A stretch of 37,139 nt of DNA from an uncultured Bacteroidales bacterium (GCA_945948555.1 CAMFBM010000024.1:1-37139); one strand, 5' to 3'; positions 1-7,384 are shown, counted from the stretch's first letter. Numbers and translations: made by a program. The notes: generated by a model from the letters alone, not told the origin.

Positions 1-125
1 TGGTTTTATTTACTGCCAGGGCCGCTTAGGGCCTGGAAAATTTAACGAACTATTGTAAACAGAAAAAAGACTTTAATTTCTCGACAATAGGCATCAATGA
101 TATATGGAATAGTACAAAAGATATC

Positions 126-533
126 TTGGATGAATTTCATGCAAACACTTACAACATGGGATTTTGTGAAAGAGAGTATCAAGAGTATGCGGAAATTTTC
201 AATAGTATAGGGGGAAGTTGCCTTGACATTTCCCTGTTTTTCAAGAACTGTAGTAATTGCTCACACAACAGAGATACTAATAAGCCGTTTACATGCACAA
301 TTAGAAAAGGACTATATGAAATGTATAACTGCCTATATCTTCATAGAAACAGGTGTGCGCATAACCTTACTTCGTACCAACAAAACAGACCTTCTTTAGA
401 AATTCTATCTAATATAGAATCTGTATACGAAAACTATTATATAAGGTTTGCGTTATTGATTATTATTGATAAAATAATGGTTAGCTTATATACAATCTTC
501 CAAAAAGAAGCAGCTAATTTGAATTTATTCTGA
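126..533 (+). CDS. HEPN-like protein, 5'-truncated or without a clear start
   Basis: The predicted 135-residue product carries Arg-Asn-Arg-Cys-Ala-His near residue 75, which fits the Rx4H active-site motif of HEPN RNases; HEPN domains are common in toxins and abortive-infection proteins. A pair of Cys-x2-Cys-like residues lies upstream (CSNCSH), and the C-terminus is predicted helical and hydrophobic. The only start at this point is a TTG at 126. The same frame is open back to position 30 with plausible coding composition and no ATG, and a TAG stands at 27-29. This suggests the visible part is the C-terminal portion of a longer gene that was truncated or frameshifted near the window edge. It sits about 280 bases upstream of the AbiEi start, a typical defence neighbourhood. 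The HEPN call rests on the short motif only. Confidence 0.4.
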   Translation: MDEFHANTYNMGFCEREYQEYAEIFNSIGGSCLDISLFFKNCSNCSHNRDTNKPFTCTIRKGLYEMYNCLYLHRNRCAHNLTSYQQNRPSLEILSNIESVYENYYIRFALLIIIDKIMVSLYTIFQKEAANLNLF

Positions 534-557
534 TATAAATATTCAATAATTCATAGG

Positions 558-586
558 TTCTTTTTTAGGAAAAAGATGTATCTTTG
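558..586 (+). promoter_or_regulatory. Possible promoter for the abiE region
   Basis: TATCTTTG at 579-586 matches the Bacteroidota -7 consensus TAnnTTTG exactly. The -33 region 20 bases upstream is weak (GGTTC at 556-560). It would give a transcript with about 220 untranslated bases ahead of the preferred AbiEi start. Confidence 0.35.
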
Positions 587-599
587 TGGTACAGACGAG

Positions 600-704
600 A
601 TGCCAAGAAAGCATATCAGAGCAGAGTACTGCAACAAGAACGGTTGGCAACTCATTACCTCAAAATCGGGTTATCTTCCCAAATCCCTTATTCTAAGCGG
701 ATAA
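600..704 (+). CDS. Possible 34-residue small ORF in the abiE leader
   Basis: An ATG at 600 opens a 34-codon frame ending in TAA at 702-704, starting about 14 bases after a TAnnTTTG box. The product reads as a balanced, slightly basic peptide beginning MPRKHIRAEYC. No family is recognised. It overlaps, in another frame, the N-terminal extension that would be added if AbiEi began at the TTG at 584. It may be a leader peptide, the tail of a lost gene, or chance. Confidence 0.2.
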   Translation: MPRKHIRAEYCNKNGWQLITSKSGYLPKSLILSG

Positions 705-814
705 GGAGATTATTCCAAATTTACTTAAAATATTACAATTTTCCTCCCGTTTTAGAATACCTTGTTTATATTTCTAAAAAGCATTATTTTTGTAGCGTTT
801 TAGAAATATATAGT

Positions 815-1459
815 ATGGTAGGTTTTATTGAGTTCAAGGAAAAGTTGTTGCCTGAGGGGTGTTTCTCCATTCATCAAGCACGTCTTTATTTCCCGACTTT
901 TGATCGAAATAACTTGACTCGATGGACAAAGAAGGGCCTTTTGTTTCGACTACGGCAGGAGTGGTATGCCTTTCCCGAACTGCTTCAGCGCCCCGACTTT
1001 GCCCGTTACATAGCAGGTAGAATTTACCGTCCCTCCTATATCAGCCTTCATACGGCATTGAGTATCTATGGTCTGATACCGGAGGCTGTATCAAGTATTA
1101 CGTCAGTTTCTACCTTGAAAACTGCTAGATTTGAGAATGCGTTCGGACAGTATACATATCAGAATGTGAAGCCGGAGTTATTCTTCGGTTATAAGCCTGT
1201 GATGCTAACTGTCAATACCGCCATCATCAATGCGCCCAAGCAGGCATGGATGCTTGCTCATCCGGAGAAAGCCTTGTTGGATTTGCTCTATCTTTATCCG
1301 TTCTATAACAGCGAAGAAGAAATTGAGCAACTTCGTCTGGATGATGACTATATGACAGGAGAACTTAATCTTGGACGTCTTTCGGAGTATCAACAGAAGA
1401 TTGGTAATAAGGCTTTGGATGCCCGCGTAAAGATTCTTCGCAAAATCTATGACTTATGA
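815..1459 (+). CDS. AbiEi-family type IV antitoxin
   Basis: The product is 214 residues from the ATG at 815. It begins with a short winged-helix-like region (FSIHQARLYFPTFDRNNLTRW) and a Trp-rich loop (LRQEWYAFPE), then the antitoxin body with SYISLHTALSIYGLIPE and HPEKALLDLLYLYP, both typical of the AbiEi family in Bacteroidota. AbiEi proteins repress their own operon and neutralise the AbiEii nucleotidyltransferase. The frame is open further upstream to a TTG at 584, which would add 77 residues. That extension is AT-rich, lacks the antitoxin pattern and overlaps a possible promoter, so the ATG is preferred. The stop overlaps the start of the next gene by four bases (ATGA), indicating translational coupling with the toxin. 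Confidence 0.85.
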   Translation: MVGFIEFKEKLLPEGCFSIHQARLYFPTFDRNNLTRWTKKGLLFRLRQEWYAFPELLQRPDFARYIAGRIYRPSYISLHTALSIYGLIPEAVSSITSVSTLKTARFENAFGQYTYQNVKPELFFGYKPVMLTVNTAIINAPKQAWMLAHPEKALLDLLYLYPFYNSEEEIEQLRLDDDYMTGELNLGRLSEYQQKIGNKALDARVKILRKIYDL

Positions 1460-2250
1460 TTGACCTGAATTACATCAATAGTTATTTTCCTGCACAATTT
1501 GCAGGCAATGCCACTTTTCATAAGCATATACTGAAGGAGTATGTGCAACTGATGGTGCTGGATTATCTGGCTACCAGTCCTTATATCAGCAAGTTGGCGT
1601 TTATCGGTGGGACGAACCTCCGTCTCATCAAGGGTATTGACCGTTTCTCAGAAGACCTAGACTTTGACTGCAAAGACTTGACTGAAGATGAGTTTATGGA
1701 GATGACCGATGAGGTGCTTACTTTTCTTCAGCGATCGGGTATTAATGTAGAGGCACGTGATAAGGCCAATCCCAAGCTCAGCGCTTTTCGACGGAATATC
1801 TTCTTCCCGGAGTTTTTGTTTGAGTTAGGACTGACCGGACATCGAGATGAGCGATTCCTTCTAAAGATAGAGGCACAAGATCAAGGCGTAATTTACCCTA
1901 TTGAGAAGAAACACGTTCAGCGTTGCGGTTTCTTCTTCTCGCTGCCTGTTCCTCCCGATTCAGTGTTGTTGAGCATGAAACTTTCTGCCCTTCTTGCAAG
2001 AGCGAAGGGACGAGATTTCTACGACACTATGTTCCTTATGCAGCAGAATAAGCCATCTTACGAGTTTCTCTCAGCTAGAGTGGGAATTAACACTCCGGAT
2101 GAACTGAAGACGGCTATTCTGGAGAAACTCAAGACGATAGACCTTAATGTTAAGAAACGCGACTTTGAGCATCTACTGTTTAATGTAAACTCAGGAGAGA
2201 GGATCCTTTTATTTGAAGAGTTCTTCATCCGGAATTACAAGGAAGAATAG
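1456..2250 (+). CDS. AbiEii/AbiGii-family nucleotidyltransferase toxin
   Basis: This 264-residue protein has the family's nucleotidyltransferase signature: GGTNL at residues 51-55, Arg63, and SEDLDFD at 65-71, with the two metal-binding acidic residues in the last block. A later block (LLSMKLSALLARAKGRDFYD) matches the conserved C-terminal K-R-D region of AbiEii proteins. Characterised relatives transfer nucleotides to RNA targets such as tRNA acceptor ends and halt translation during phage infection. The gene overlaps the AbiEi antitoxin by ATGA, the standard antitoxin-first order. Length is slightly short for the family but no key motif is missing, so the pair should be functional. Its exact RNA target cannot be read from sequence. 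Confidence 0.9.
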   Translation: MIDLNYINSYFPAQFAGNATFHKHILKEYVQLMVLDYLATSPYISKLAFIGGTNLRLIKGIDRFSEDLDFDCKDLTEDEFMEMTDEVLTFLQRSGINVEARDKANPKLSAFRRNIFFPEFLFELGLTGHRDERFLLKIEAQDQGVIYPIEKKHVQRCGFFFSLPVPPDSVLLSMKLSALLARAKGRDFYDTMFLMQQNKPSYEFLSARVGINTPDELKTAILEKLKTIDLNVKKRDFEHLLFNVNSGERILLFEEFFIRNYKEE

Positions 2251-2269
2251 CATTATTGTATTTTGAGCG

Positions 2270-2650
2270 CTATCGCAGGAATGGGAGAAGTATCAGATCG
2301 GCAGGCAACCAGTTCACAGACTCCAACTCATCAGGAGCAAGCCACTTTGCGGCTTCGTGCTCTTTGAGTTCCAGATTGCCCGACAAGATGCTGCACCAGT
2401 AGCAATGCATGGTAAGGTGGAAAGCAGGATAGTCATAATCCACAGTGGTGATGAAACTATCCACGCTGATTTCAGTGTCAAGTTCCTCCCTGATCTCGCG
2501 CCTGAGCGCCTGCTCCATGGTCTCGCCAGGTTCGGCCTTGCCACCGGGCAGTTCCCACCAGTCCTTAAACTCGCCATAGCCCCTCTGGGTTACGAATATC
2601 TCTCCTCTGGAATTGCGGATTACCGCTGCTACTACTGTGATAGTTTTCAT
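2270..2650 (-). CDS. Nudix hydrolase, MutT/NudG-like
   Basis: The 126-residue product contains a near-complete Nudix box: GKAEPGE, seven residues, then REIREELDT. The usual Gly in the last part is Asp, a change also common in Bacteroidota MutT-like proteins, and all metal-binding glutamates are kept. An N-terminal VVAAVI strand and a GxFKDWWELPGG approach are typical of (CTP or 8-oxo-dGTP) pyrophosphohydrolases. The start is the ATG at 2650; the frame extends 11 codons further but that part overlaps the end of the kinase relic. It runs convergent to abiEii with about 20 bases between stops. The likely role is removal of damaged or modified nucleotides; the substrate is not determined. Confidence 0.88.
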   Translation of the reverse strand: MKTITVVAAVIRNSRGEIFVTQRGYGEFKDWWELPGGKAEPGETMEQALRREIREELDTEISVDSFITTVDYDYPAFHLTMHCYWCSILSGNLELKEHEAAKWLAPDELESVNWLPADLILLPFLR

Positions 2651-2676
2651 AATGGTTGCAAAGATAAGCAATAAAC

Positions 2677-2915
2677 TTAACATAACCTTGAAGATTGAGT
2701 ACCTGCATCACTTTGGAATACCCTTGAGATCGTTCCTCCGTGTGCCTCCACGAATTCTTTGATATGGCCAGCCCGAGTCCGCTTCCCTGAACTTTGGTAC
2801 CCGGGACGCGGAAGTAGCGTTCAAAGATACTTTGATGGTAACGGGGGTCTATGCCGTGGCCGATTTTTTCGGGATATTCAACCTCAACGAAGCAATGGAG
2901 CCGTTCTGCAAGCAC
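2677..2915 (-). pseudogene. Sensor histidine kinase remnant (HATPase end)
   Basis: Read on the minus strand, this stretch encodes the end of a histidine kinase ATPase domain: GIDPRYHQSIFERYFRV (N/F box region) followed by GSGLGLAIS (G2 box). One base is missing directly after AIS. In the shifted frame the expected ending continues as KEFVEAHGGTI and stops at TAA 2677-2679. The dimerisation domain, H box and N box are absent. Together with the receiver fragment just upstream it is the decayed remains of a two-component system. Confidence 0.7.
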
Positions 2916-2926
2916 TTGCGTGGCTT

Positions 2927-2983
2927 TTATGGAAGATTCCTACGTAATTGTCTATCGTCATCTATAATCAGAATCCTCGACAT
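2927..2983 (-). pseudogene. Response regulator remnant (first 18 residues)
   Basis: An ATG at 2983 starts MSRILIIDDDRQLRRNL, a typical receiver-domain start with the acidic pocket triad Asp-Asp-Asp, but the frame stops after 18 codons at 2927-2929. It is followed at once by the kinase remnant, so an internal deletion seems to have removed nearly all of the regulator and most of the kinase. Confidence 0.6.
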
Positions 2984-3056
2984 ACCAACTCAAGTTTGCA
3001 ATACTCAGGTCAAAAATAAATAATTTTTCTGCTCATAGGCAACAGTCTGCGGCAGG

Positions 3057-3088
3057 TTTGTCGATAATCCAAAGATTAGTTACCTTTG
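3057..3088 (+). promoter_or_regulatory. Bacteroidota-type promoter for the DUF4491 gene
   Basis: TTTG at 3057-3060 and TACCTTTG at 3081-3088 are separated by 20 bases, which matches the -33/-7 architecture of the Bacteroidota housekeeping promoter. Transcription would start near 3095, leaving about 75 untranslated bases before the ATG at 3170. Confidence 0.6.
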
Positions 3089-3169
3089 CACACTTGAGTA
3101 ATTGGACCGATGCCTGGAGTCCCGGCAGCCGGTACATATATCAATCACAAGACAAAAGCGACTTCAGCC

Positions 3170-3475
3170 ATGAATTTTACAGGTATCCTTATTGCGATTG
3201 TGACATTCCTTGTAATCGGCATATTCCATCCGATTGTAATAAAGAGCGAATACTATTTTGGGACACGCTGCTGGTGGGCATTTCTGCTCGCAGGCATTGC
3301 CTTCATTGCAATCAGTCTTTGCATGGAGAGCATGATTTTCAGCCCTGTCCTTGGGGTGCTTGGATGCTCCTGCCTGTGGAGTATCCTGGAGTTGTTTGAA
3401 CAAGAAAAAAGGGTCAGGAAGGGATGGTTCCCCATGAACCCCAGGAGAAAGGACCACTATCTCAGAAAGAAATAG
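3170..3475 (+). CDS. DUF4491 family membrane protein
   Basis: The 101-residue product matches the DUF4491 pattern known from Bacteroidota: a start like MNFTGILIAIVTFLVIGIFHP, then YYFGTRCWW, a second hydrophobic segment, LGVLGCSCLWSI with ELFEQEKRV, and a basic tail. It has about three membrane segments with a conserved amphipathic end and an unknown function. The frame is open 20 codons upstream to an ATG at 3110, but family members start at MNFTG, so the ATG at 3170 is chosen. It stands alone behind its own promoter. Confidence 0.85.
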   Translation: MNFTGILIAIVTFLVIGIFHPIVIKSEYYFGTRCWWAFLLAGIAFIAISLCMESMIFSPVLGVLGCSCLWSILELFEQEKRVRKGWFPMNPRRKDHYLRKK

Positions 3476-3775
3476 GAAAAATGCAGGAAAACTTTCCAGG
3501 GGCATCCTTCACATCCTTCCGTGCGTTTGCTTTCGAGCGTGAATAGAGAATCATGCGCTCCTGTTTTTCTCAACAGATATGGAAAGGATGCTTACCGTAA
3601 AGTTGATGAGCCAGATGCAGAAATGGAGGGGATCAGTCGGCTGCTTCGGTCAAATAGAAAACATTAAACGACAATCCCTATGATAAAAGAGGCTGCAAAT
3701 AGGAAGAAGAGGGTGTATATCTGTACTAACACGGTCCACATATCTCGTTCATTAGTTGTTTTTATGTTTTTGCTA
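3476..3775. other. Intergenic stretch without a supported gene
   Basis: About 300 bases lie between the DUF4491 gene and the AbiGi-like gene. Short open frames exist on the plus strand (for example from 3680) but none resembles a protein family or has a convincing start signal. No tRNA or repeat was recognised. It may hold the worn remains of an earlier gene. Confidence 0.4.
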
Positions 3776-4402
3776 TTATTTGATGTGAACTGGCCACAGC
3801 TCCTCTATCTTTATGTAGTTGTCCATCATTATAAACTTTTCTCTTCCAATTGCATCTTTTAAGTTCTTTGGAAATTGGGCCATGTCTTTATAGTCTTTTA
3901 AGACAACAAACTCAATATCAGAGTAGCCAAAAGTTAGATCGTGAGGTACTCTCCATTCTCGCTCATGTGTATAATCACACAACTTAAATGGACACTCCTT
4001 CTTTTGTTTTGACGTTGCATACACAGGCCAAAATGGCGTGACAAATGTCAGTGCATATTCGCTCCATTGCTGATGCTGAAAGTAATCTGCTCGCACATAA
4101 TATGCTGGTGCTCCACCGGTTTTGAAAATGAATTCTTTTGTAAAACCTACTCCGTAAGGCGAATACTGTTTCGTATGGTCAACCAAACTAGTCCAAGGGC
4201 ATTCTGTAAGGCAAACGGCTCGCTTTCCTGTCCAAGGCAATTCTGACGAAACTATTCTCCGTTCTGTTAATATGTTTTCTAAGCGTTTAATTGGAGAGTA
4301 ATACTTATAAACGTTAGTAGGATTTGTTTCGCTTTTGTATTTTCTAGGGAACTTATTAGATGTAAAGTGTGCTAAATATTTTGATATGTCAGGTCTGCTC
4401 AT
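3776..4402 (-). CDS. AbiGi-like protein (putative type IV antitoxin family)
   Basis: The 209-residue product begins MSRPDISKYLAHFTS and contains LENILTERRI, VCLTECPW, YSPYGVGFTKEFIFKTGG and THEREWRVP. This series matches the AbiGi family, annotated as the antitoxin half of AbiG abortive-infection systems; DUF2971-type proteins share part of the layout. No AbiGii toxin lies next to it, the nearest nucleotidyltransferase being the AbiEii gene 1.5 kb away. The ATG at 4402 is preferred, because the ATG at 4441 lies inside the hairpin terminator that ends the hxs operon. It follows hxsA in the same direction but beyond that terminator, so it is either weakly read through or has its own promoter, which was not found. 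A role as an orphan defence or immunity gene is inference. Confidence 0.65.
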   Translation of the reverse strand: MSRPDISKYLAHFTSNKFPRKYKSETNPTNVYKYYSPIKRLENILTERRIVSSELPWTGKRAVCLTECPWTSLVDHTKQYSPYGVGFTKEFIFKTGGAPAYYVRADYFQHQQWSEYALTFVTPFWPVYATSKQKKECPFKLCDYTHEREWRVPHDLTFGYSDIEFVVLKDYKDMAQFPKNLKDAIGREKFIMMDNYIKIEELWPVHIK

Positions 4403-4414
4403 AATGTTTGTTTT

Positions 4415-4444
4415 AAAAGGGGCGATGCAATCAGGCATCACCCC
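4415..4444 (-). terminator. Hairpin terminator after hxsA
   Basis: On the minus strand GGGGTGATGC and GCATCGCCCC form a 10-pair stem (one G-U pair) with a 6-base loop, followed by TTTT. It lies 20 bases past the hxsA stop and separates the hxs operon from the AbiGi-like gene. Confidence 0.7.
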
Positions 4445-4463
4445 AACCCATTTATACTATCTG

Positions 4464-4748
4464 CTAGAAGCCAGAGAAGTGCGAGCTATGTGAGCTATGC
4501 GAACTGTGGGAACTATGTGAGCTGTGAGAGCTATGTGAACTGTGTGAACTATGAGAGCTGTGAGAATAGTGCGTATCGAAACGACTAAAATCAGTAGCCT
4601 GCTCAAGTACCAACGATTGTCCACTTTGCTCCTGAATCTGCTCACTATCAGAGCTAGAAAGCTTTGATGTAAGTTTCTCAGTTGCAGATGCACAAAAACT
4701 TGCACTCGCCAAAACAGCAGATACTATAAAAAACGCAATTTTTTTCAT
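4464..4748 (-). CDS. hxsA: His-Xaa-Ser repeat precursor HxsA
   Basis: The 94-residue product has a signal peptide (Lys-Lys, hydrophobic core to about residue 17, likely cleavage after Ala-Ser-Ala near residue 22; not a lipobox), a Ser/Gln/Glu-rich middle, and a tail of nine Ser-His-Ser units followed by Ser-His-Phe and Ser-Gly-Phe. His-Xaa-Ser repeats beside two radical SAM genes define the Hxs system, in which HxsA is thought to be the substrate modified by HxsB and HxsC with HxsD. The chemistry is not known to me. The gene is last of the operon, 34 bases after hxsC, with a strong ribosome binding site and a terminator behind it, an arrangement suited to high expression of a precursor. Secretion across the inner membrane is inferred from the signal peptide. 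Confidence 0.88.
   Translation of the reverse strand: MKKIAFFIVSAVLASASFCASATEKLTSKLSSSDSEQIQEQSGQSLVLEQATDFSRFDTHYSHSSHSSHSSHSSHSSHSSHSSHSSHSSHFSGF
4476..4565 (-). repeat. 9-base coding repeat of hxsA (Ser-His-Ser units)
   Basis: Ten tandem 9-base units encode SHS nine times and SHF once. In the nine SHS units the first Ser is always TCN and the second always AGY, while third positions vary (TCT, TCA, TCC, TCG; CAC/CAT; AGC/AGT). The units therefore derive from one ancestral 9-mer and have since drifted only at silent sites. Confidence 0.9.
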
Positions 4749-4752
4749 AGGA

Positions 4753-4758
4753 CCTCCT
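4753..4758 (-). promoter_or_regulatory. Strong Shine-Dalgarno site of hxsA
   Basis: AGGAGG lies 4 bases before the hxsA ATG on the minus strand. Bacteroidota genes usually lack such sites, so a perfect one ahead of the precursor gene is unusual and suggests high translation or a foreign origin. It also fixes the start codon. Confidence 0.7.
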
Positions 4759-4782
4759 ATTTTTTAGTTAAACATTGGGTTA

Positions 4783-5925
4783 TTATATATCATGCGATAT
4801 ATCATTGATGATTGGTTTAATATGCTCGCTGTGGTGCTCTCTATTAGATTCGAAGAATCCTCCACACTGCCCTTTAAGTGAACAATTTTCGCATTCAGGG
4901 AGGTAGATATCCTTCCAATCAGAGATCGACTGCATAGCGTACTTTCTCACATCTTCAGGAAGCACACAAAGCTGAGCATTATATATATAAGGATTCATTC
5001 CTCTGTCAGCAAGTAGAAGTACAGCCTGACGCAACTCCTCATTATAATCATATGGATCAATCCACAAATCAGCAATATTCTCTTTTGCTAGACCAGTAGT
5101 TTCCATTTGAATGAAAGCCACCTGAGACACAAAAGGAAAATTATGGTAAATATAGTCTGCGAATTGAGGCAATCTCTTATAAGTTTTCTTATGGATAACA
5201 ACTCGTAAACCTATCTTCTGTCTGAAAAGTGCAAGATTATAAAGTCCCTGAACTGTCTTATAGAATGTTTTTGCACCGACCACTGCATTGTGTTCCTCTG
5301 CTATATCAGAGAATAAAGGAATATCAATTTGCAAATCACGGTGTCTGCATTGAGCAAGTTTCATAGCAAATGACTTGTCTGCGAATTTTACTCCATTCGA
5401 TAAAAGGCTTATTGCAGCATTTGGCAGTTCCTTTTGTATATGTTTGATGACCTTGAATAAATTATCGCCAATTAATGTTGGCTCACCTCCTGTTATACCA
5501 ACTTCTTTTGTCGATTTGTCAAACAGAGATATAAGCTCTATATTAAAATCTGTCTTATCCTTCTCCTGGGCTATTGGTGGCTGAGGACACATTATACATC
5601 TATGGTTACATCTTTCAGTCGCCAAAATAGCATTGTGTAAAGAAGTCTTTTCGTATAGGAATATAATCTCGCCATTAGGGTTTATTAAAACGACATCCCC
5701 ATCATGAAAATCCACTAAACGCTCTGCGTCCAATGTCACAGCAGTTGCTTTATGAGAAATTTCCTCTGAGTCTGTAATAATGGCTGCAAAACCGAAAGGT
5801 TTCTTTTTTAAACCTTTCTTTACAAGTACGTATTTACTTCTGTTCCGAATGACACTGCAATTCGTGGTAACCTTTGCTAGGATATCTGAATTGACGTTTA
5901 TTGTAGTTCCTGTTAACTGTCTCAT
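4783..5925 (-). CDS. hxsC: His-Xaa-Ser system radical SAM maturase HxsC
   Basis: The 380-residue protein has about 100 N-terminal residues ahead of a radical SAM core. The core shows Cys106-x3-Cys110-x2-Cys113 (CNHRCIMC) for the SAM-binding 4Fe-4S cluster and GITGGEPT at 143-150. The C-terminus carries further cysteines, Cys345, Cys348 and Cys354 (CENCSLKGQC), able to help bind an auxiliary cluster. The late core position and this C-terminal cluster fit HxsC, one of the paired maturases of the His-Xaa-Ser system, which by family logic alters HxsA. It lies 28 bases after hxsB and 34 before hxsA in the same direction. It acts in the cytoplasm on the precursor before export. The modified residue is unknown; His or Ser in the repeat is the obvious guess. 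Confidence 0.87.
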   Translation of the reverse strand: MRQLTGTTINVNSDILAKVTTNCSVIRNRSKYVLVKKGLKKKPFGFAAIITDSEEISHKATAVTLDAERLVDFHDGDVVLINPNGEIIFLYEKTSLHNAILATERCNHRCIMCPQPPIAQEKDKTDFNIELISLFDKSTKEVGITGGEPTLIGDNLFKVIKHIQKELPNAAISLLSNGVKFADKSFAMKLAQCRHRDLQIDIPLFSDIAEEHNAVVGAKTFYKTVQGLYNLALFRQKIGLRVVIHKKTYKRLPQFADYIYHNFPFVSQVAFIQMETTGLAKENIADLWIDPYDYNEELRQAVLLLADRGMNPYIYNAQLCVLPEDVRKYAMQSISDWKDIYLPECENCSLKGQCGGFFESNREHHSEHIKPIINDISHDI

Positions 5926-5953
5926 CTTCTGTTTACCTTGTTATATTGTAAAC

Positions 5954-7384
5954 TTAACATGGTTTTATCCACGACCAGAATATGCGGTTGATTTCTGGGT
6001 CGTGTAATCTTATCAGTTCAAATAAATATTTGATGATGGCCTTAGTCTTTTTGCACATTTCATTAGTAGGACGGTATCCAATCATATCTCCTTGTTCTGA
6101 CAGATTTCTTACAGGATCCGCTCCGCAATATGGCTGATATACGCAATGAGAGCATCCAGGCAAGCACTCGTTACAAGCAGAAGCAATAATCTCGTGCATT
6201 TTATCACCATTGAACATCTCCTGATAAGTATTCTCATTAACATTACCTAAACGGAAGTAATAGTTCTTAAATCTAGCCATCATTCTGGCTTCGTCAGAAA
6301 CATAAACACTTCCGTCATAATCATAGATGGCACCGGCAATTCCTACCCCTGCAGGTGATTGCAGGTCAACGAAACCAGTGGCGAATGGAGTTAACATTCT
6401 TTTGAGCAGCAATGCAGCAAAGCCTTCAACGAAGTAAGCTCCTTTCTTATTTAGCTCAATAATGTAATCCAATCCTTCCTTGTAGTTTGATACAAAGTCC
6501 TCTACTGGATAAGCAATCTTCTCTTTGTACTGTTTTGCAAATCCATAAGGGTTGAGATTTCTGAGGAAGATATTATTGAAACCCAGTCTTATGTACTCGT
6601 CAATGATATCTTTAAATCTTCCCAAACTATGCTTTGACGTGGTCATAAGTGCTGAAGCACAGTCTTTATGTCCCCAAACATTTCTAATCATAGCGAGATT
6701 TTTCTCGAAGATTGCATGATGATCCAACTCCTTATTCTGGAGTGGTCTATTCATATCATGCAAATCCTTAGGGCCATCCAGAGATGTCGAAATATCGCAC
6801 TTGTGTTTCTTGAGATATTTCACCATATCCTCATTGAGAAGGGTAAGGTTAGTGCAAATAACAAAGTCAAGATGACGCTTTTTGAAAAGATTCTGCCACT
6901 CTGACTCTTCAATGATGTACTTTACCATCTCAAAGTCAGTTGATGGGTCGCCACCCTGGAATTCAATCTTAATAAACGGCGAAGGAGACTCAAAGATTGT
7001 CTTGACGATATTCTTAGCAGTTTCTTTGGTCATATCAGCCTCATGGTCATCCATATTCTTTCGAGCAACCTGGCAGTATATGCAGCTTGAATTACATCTC
7101 AAAGTTGGAACGACCATATGCAGAGAGGTGAAGTCCCTCAAAATACTTTTCTTAGTGCGGAACTTAGTTGCAAGCATTGCTACAACATCGTCAACATTGT
7201 CTGTTGTAGCAATCTGCTTAGATGCAATATCGTAAAACAGGTCACTATGCTCATCCAGTTCTCCGTTGACGAACTTATGGAAGTCATCTTGATGAAGGAA
7301 GATATATTCACCGACGTCGTTAGTCAGCAAATAATCTTCTTCATTGAATCGCTCAAAGCGAAAAGGTAATAATTGATAAGCCAT
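5954..7384 (-). CDS. hxsB: His-Xaa-Ser system radical SAM maturase HxsB
   Basis: The 476-residue protein starts with MAYQLLPFRFERFNEEDYLLTND, the usual HxsB opening. The radical SAM motif is Cys97-x3-Cys101-x2-Cys104 (CNSSCIYC), followed by QGGDPS. A SPASM-like C-terminal region holds at least six cysteines (CNECLPGCSHCVYQPYC and a later Cys), enough for auxiliary iron-sulfur clusters. This fits HxsB, the second maturase of the Hxs system, which pairs with HxsC. It is four bases after hxsD and 28 before hxsC, so the three are surely cotranscribed. Two different rSAM enzymes for one precursor suggest two modifications or a heteromeric complex; which is inference. Confidence 0.9.
   Translation of the reverse strand: MAYQLLPFRFERFNEEDYLLTNDVGEYIFLHQDDFHKFVNGELDEHSDLFYDIASKQIATTDNVDDVVAMLATKFRTKKSILRDFTSLHMVVPTLRCNSSCIYCQVARKNMDDHEADMTKETAKNIVKTIFESPSPFIKIEFQGGDPSTDFEMVKYIIEESEWQNLFKKRHLDFVICTNLTLLNEDMVKYLKKHKCDISTSLDGPKDLHDMNRPLQNKELDHHAIFEKNLAMIRNVWGHKDCASALMTTSKHSLGRFKDIIDEYIRLGFNNIFLRNLNPYGFAKQYKEKIAYPVEDFVSNYKEGLDYIIELNKKGAYFVEGFAALLLKRMLTPFATGFVDLQSPAGVGIAGAIYDYDGSVYVSDEARMMARFKNYYFRLGNVNENTYQEMFNGDKMHEIIASACNECLPGCSHCVYQPYCGADPVRNLSEQGDMIGYRPTNEMCKKTKAIIKYLFELIRLHDPEINRIFWSWIKPC

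Noticed and set aside
16..36. Imperfect inverted repeat CCAGG...CCTGG at the window edge, possible terminator or att site
   Set aside because: Arms are short, one base is unpaired, and there is no T run or second copy in the window.
3680..3862. 60-codon plus-strand frame with a hydrophobic segment
   Set aside because: It overlaps the end of the AbiGi-like gene, has no family resemblance and no start signal; composition is that of AT-rich spacer.
4476..4565. Tandem 9-base array considered as CRISPR or microsatellite
   Set aside because: No spacers; the units are in frame in a signal-peptide gene and vary at silent sites, so the array is coding.
4457..4705. 82-codon frame rich in Ile/Val/Thr/His overlapping hxsA
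   Set aside because: It is the shifted reading of the 9-base Ser-His-Ser array and lacks a signal peptide or start.
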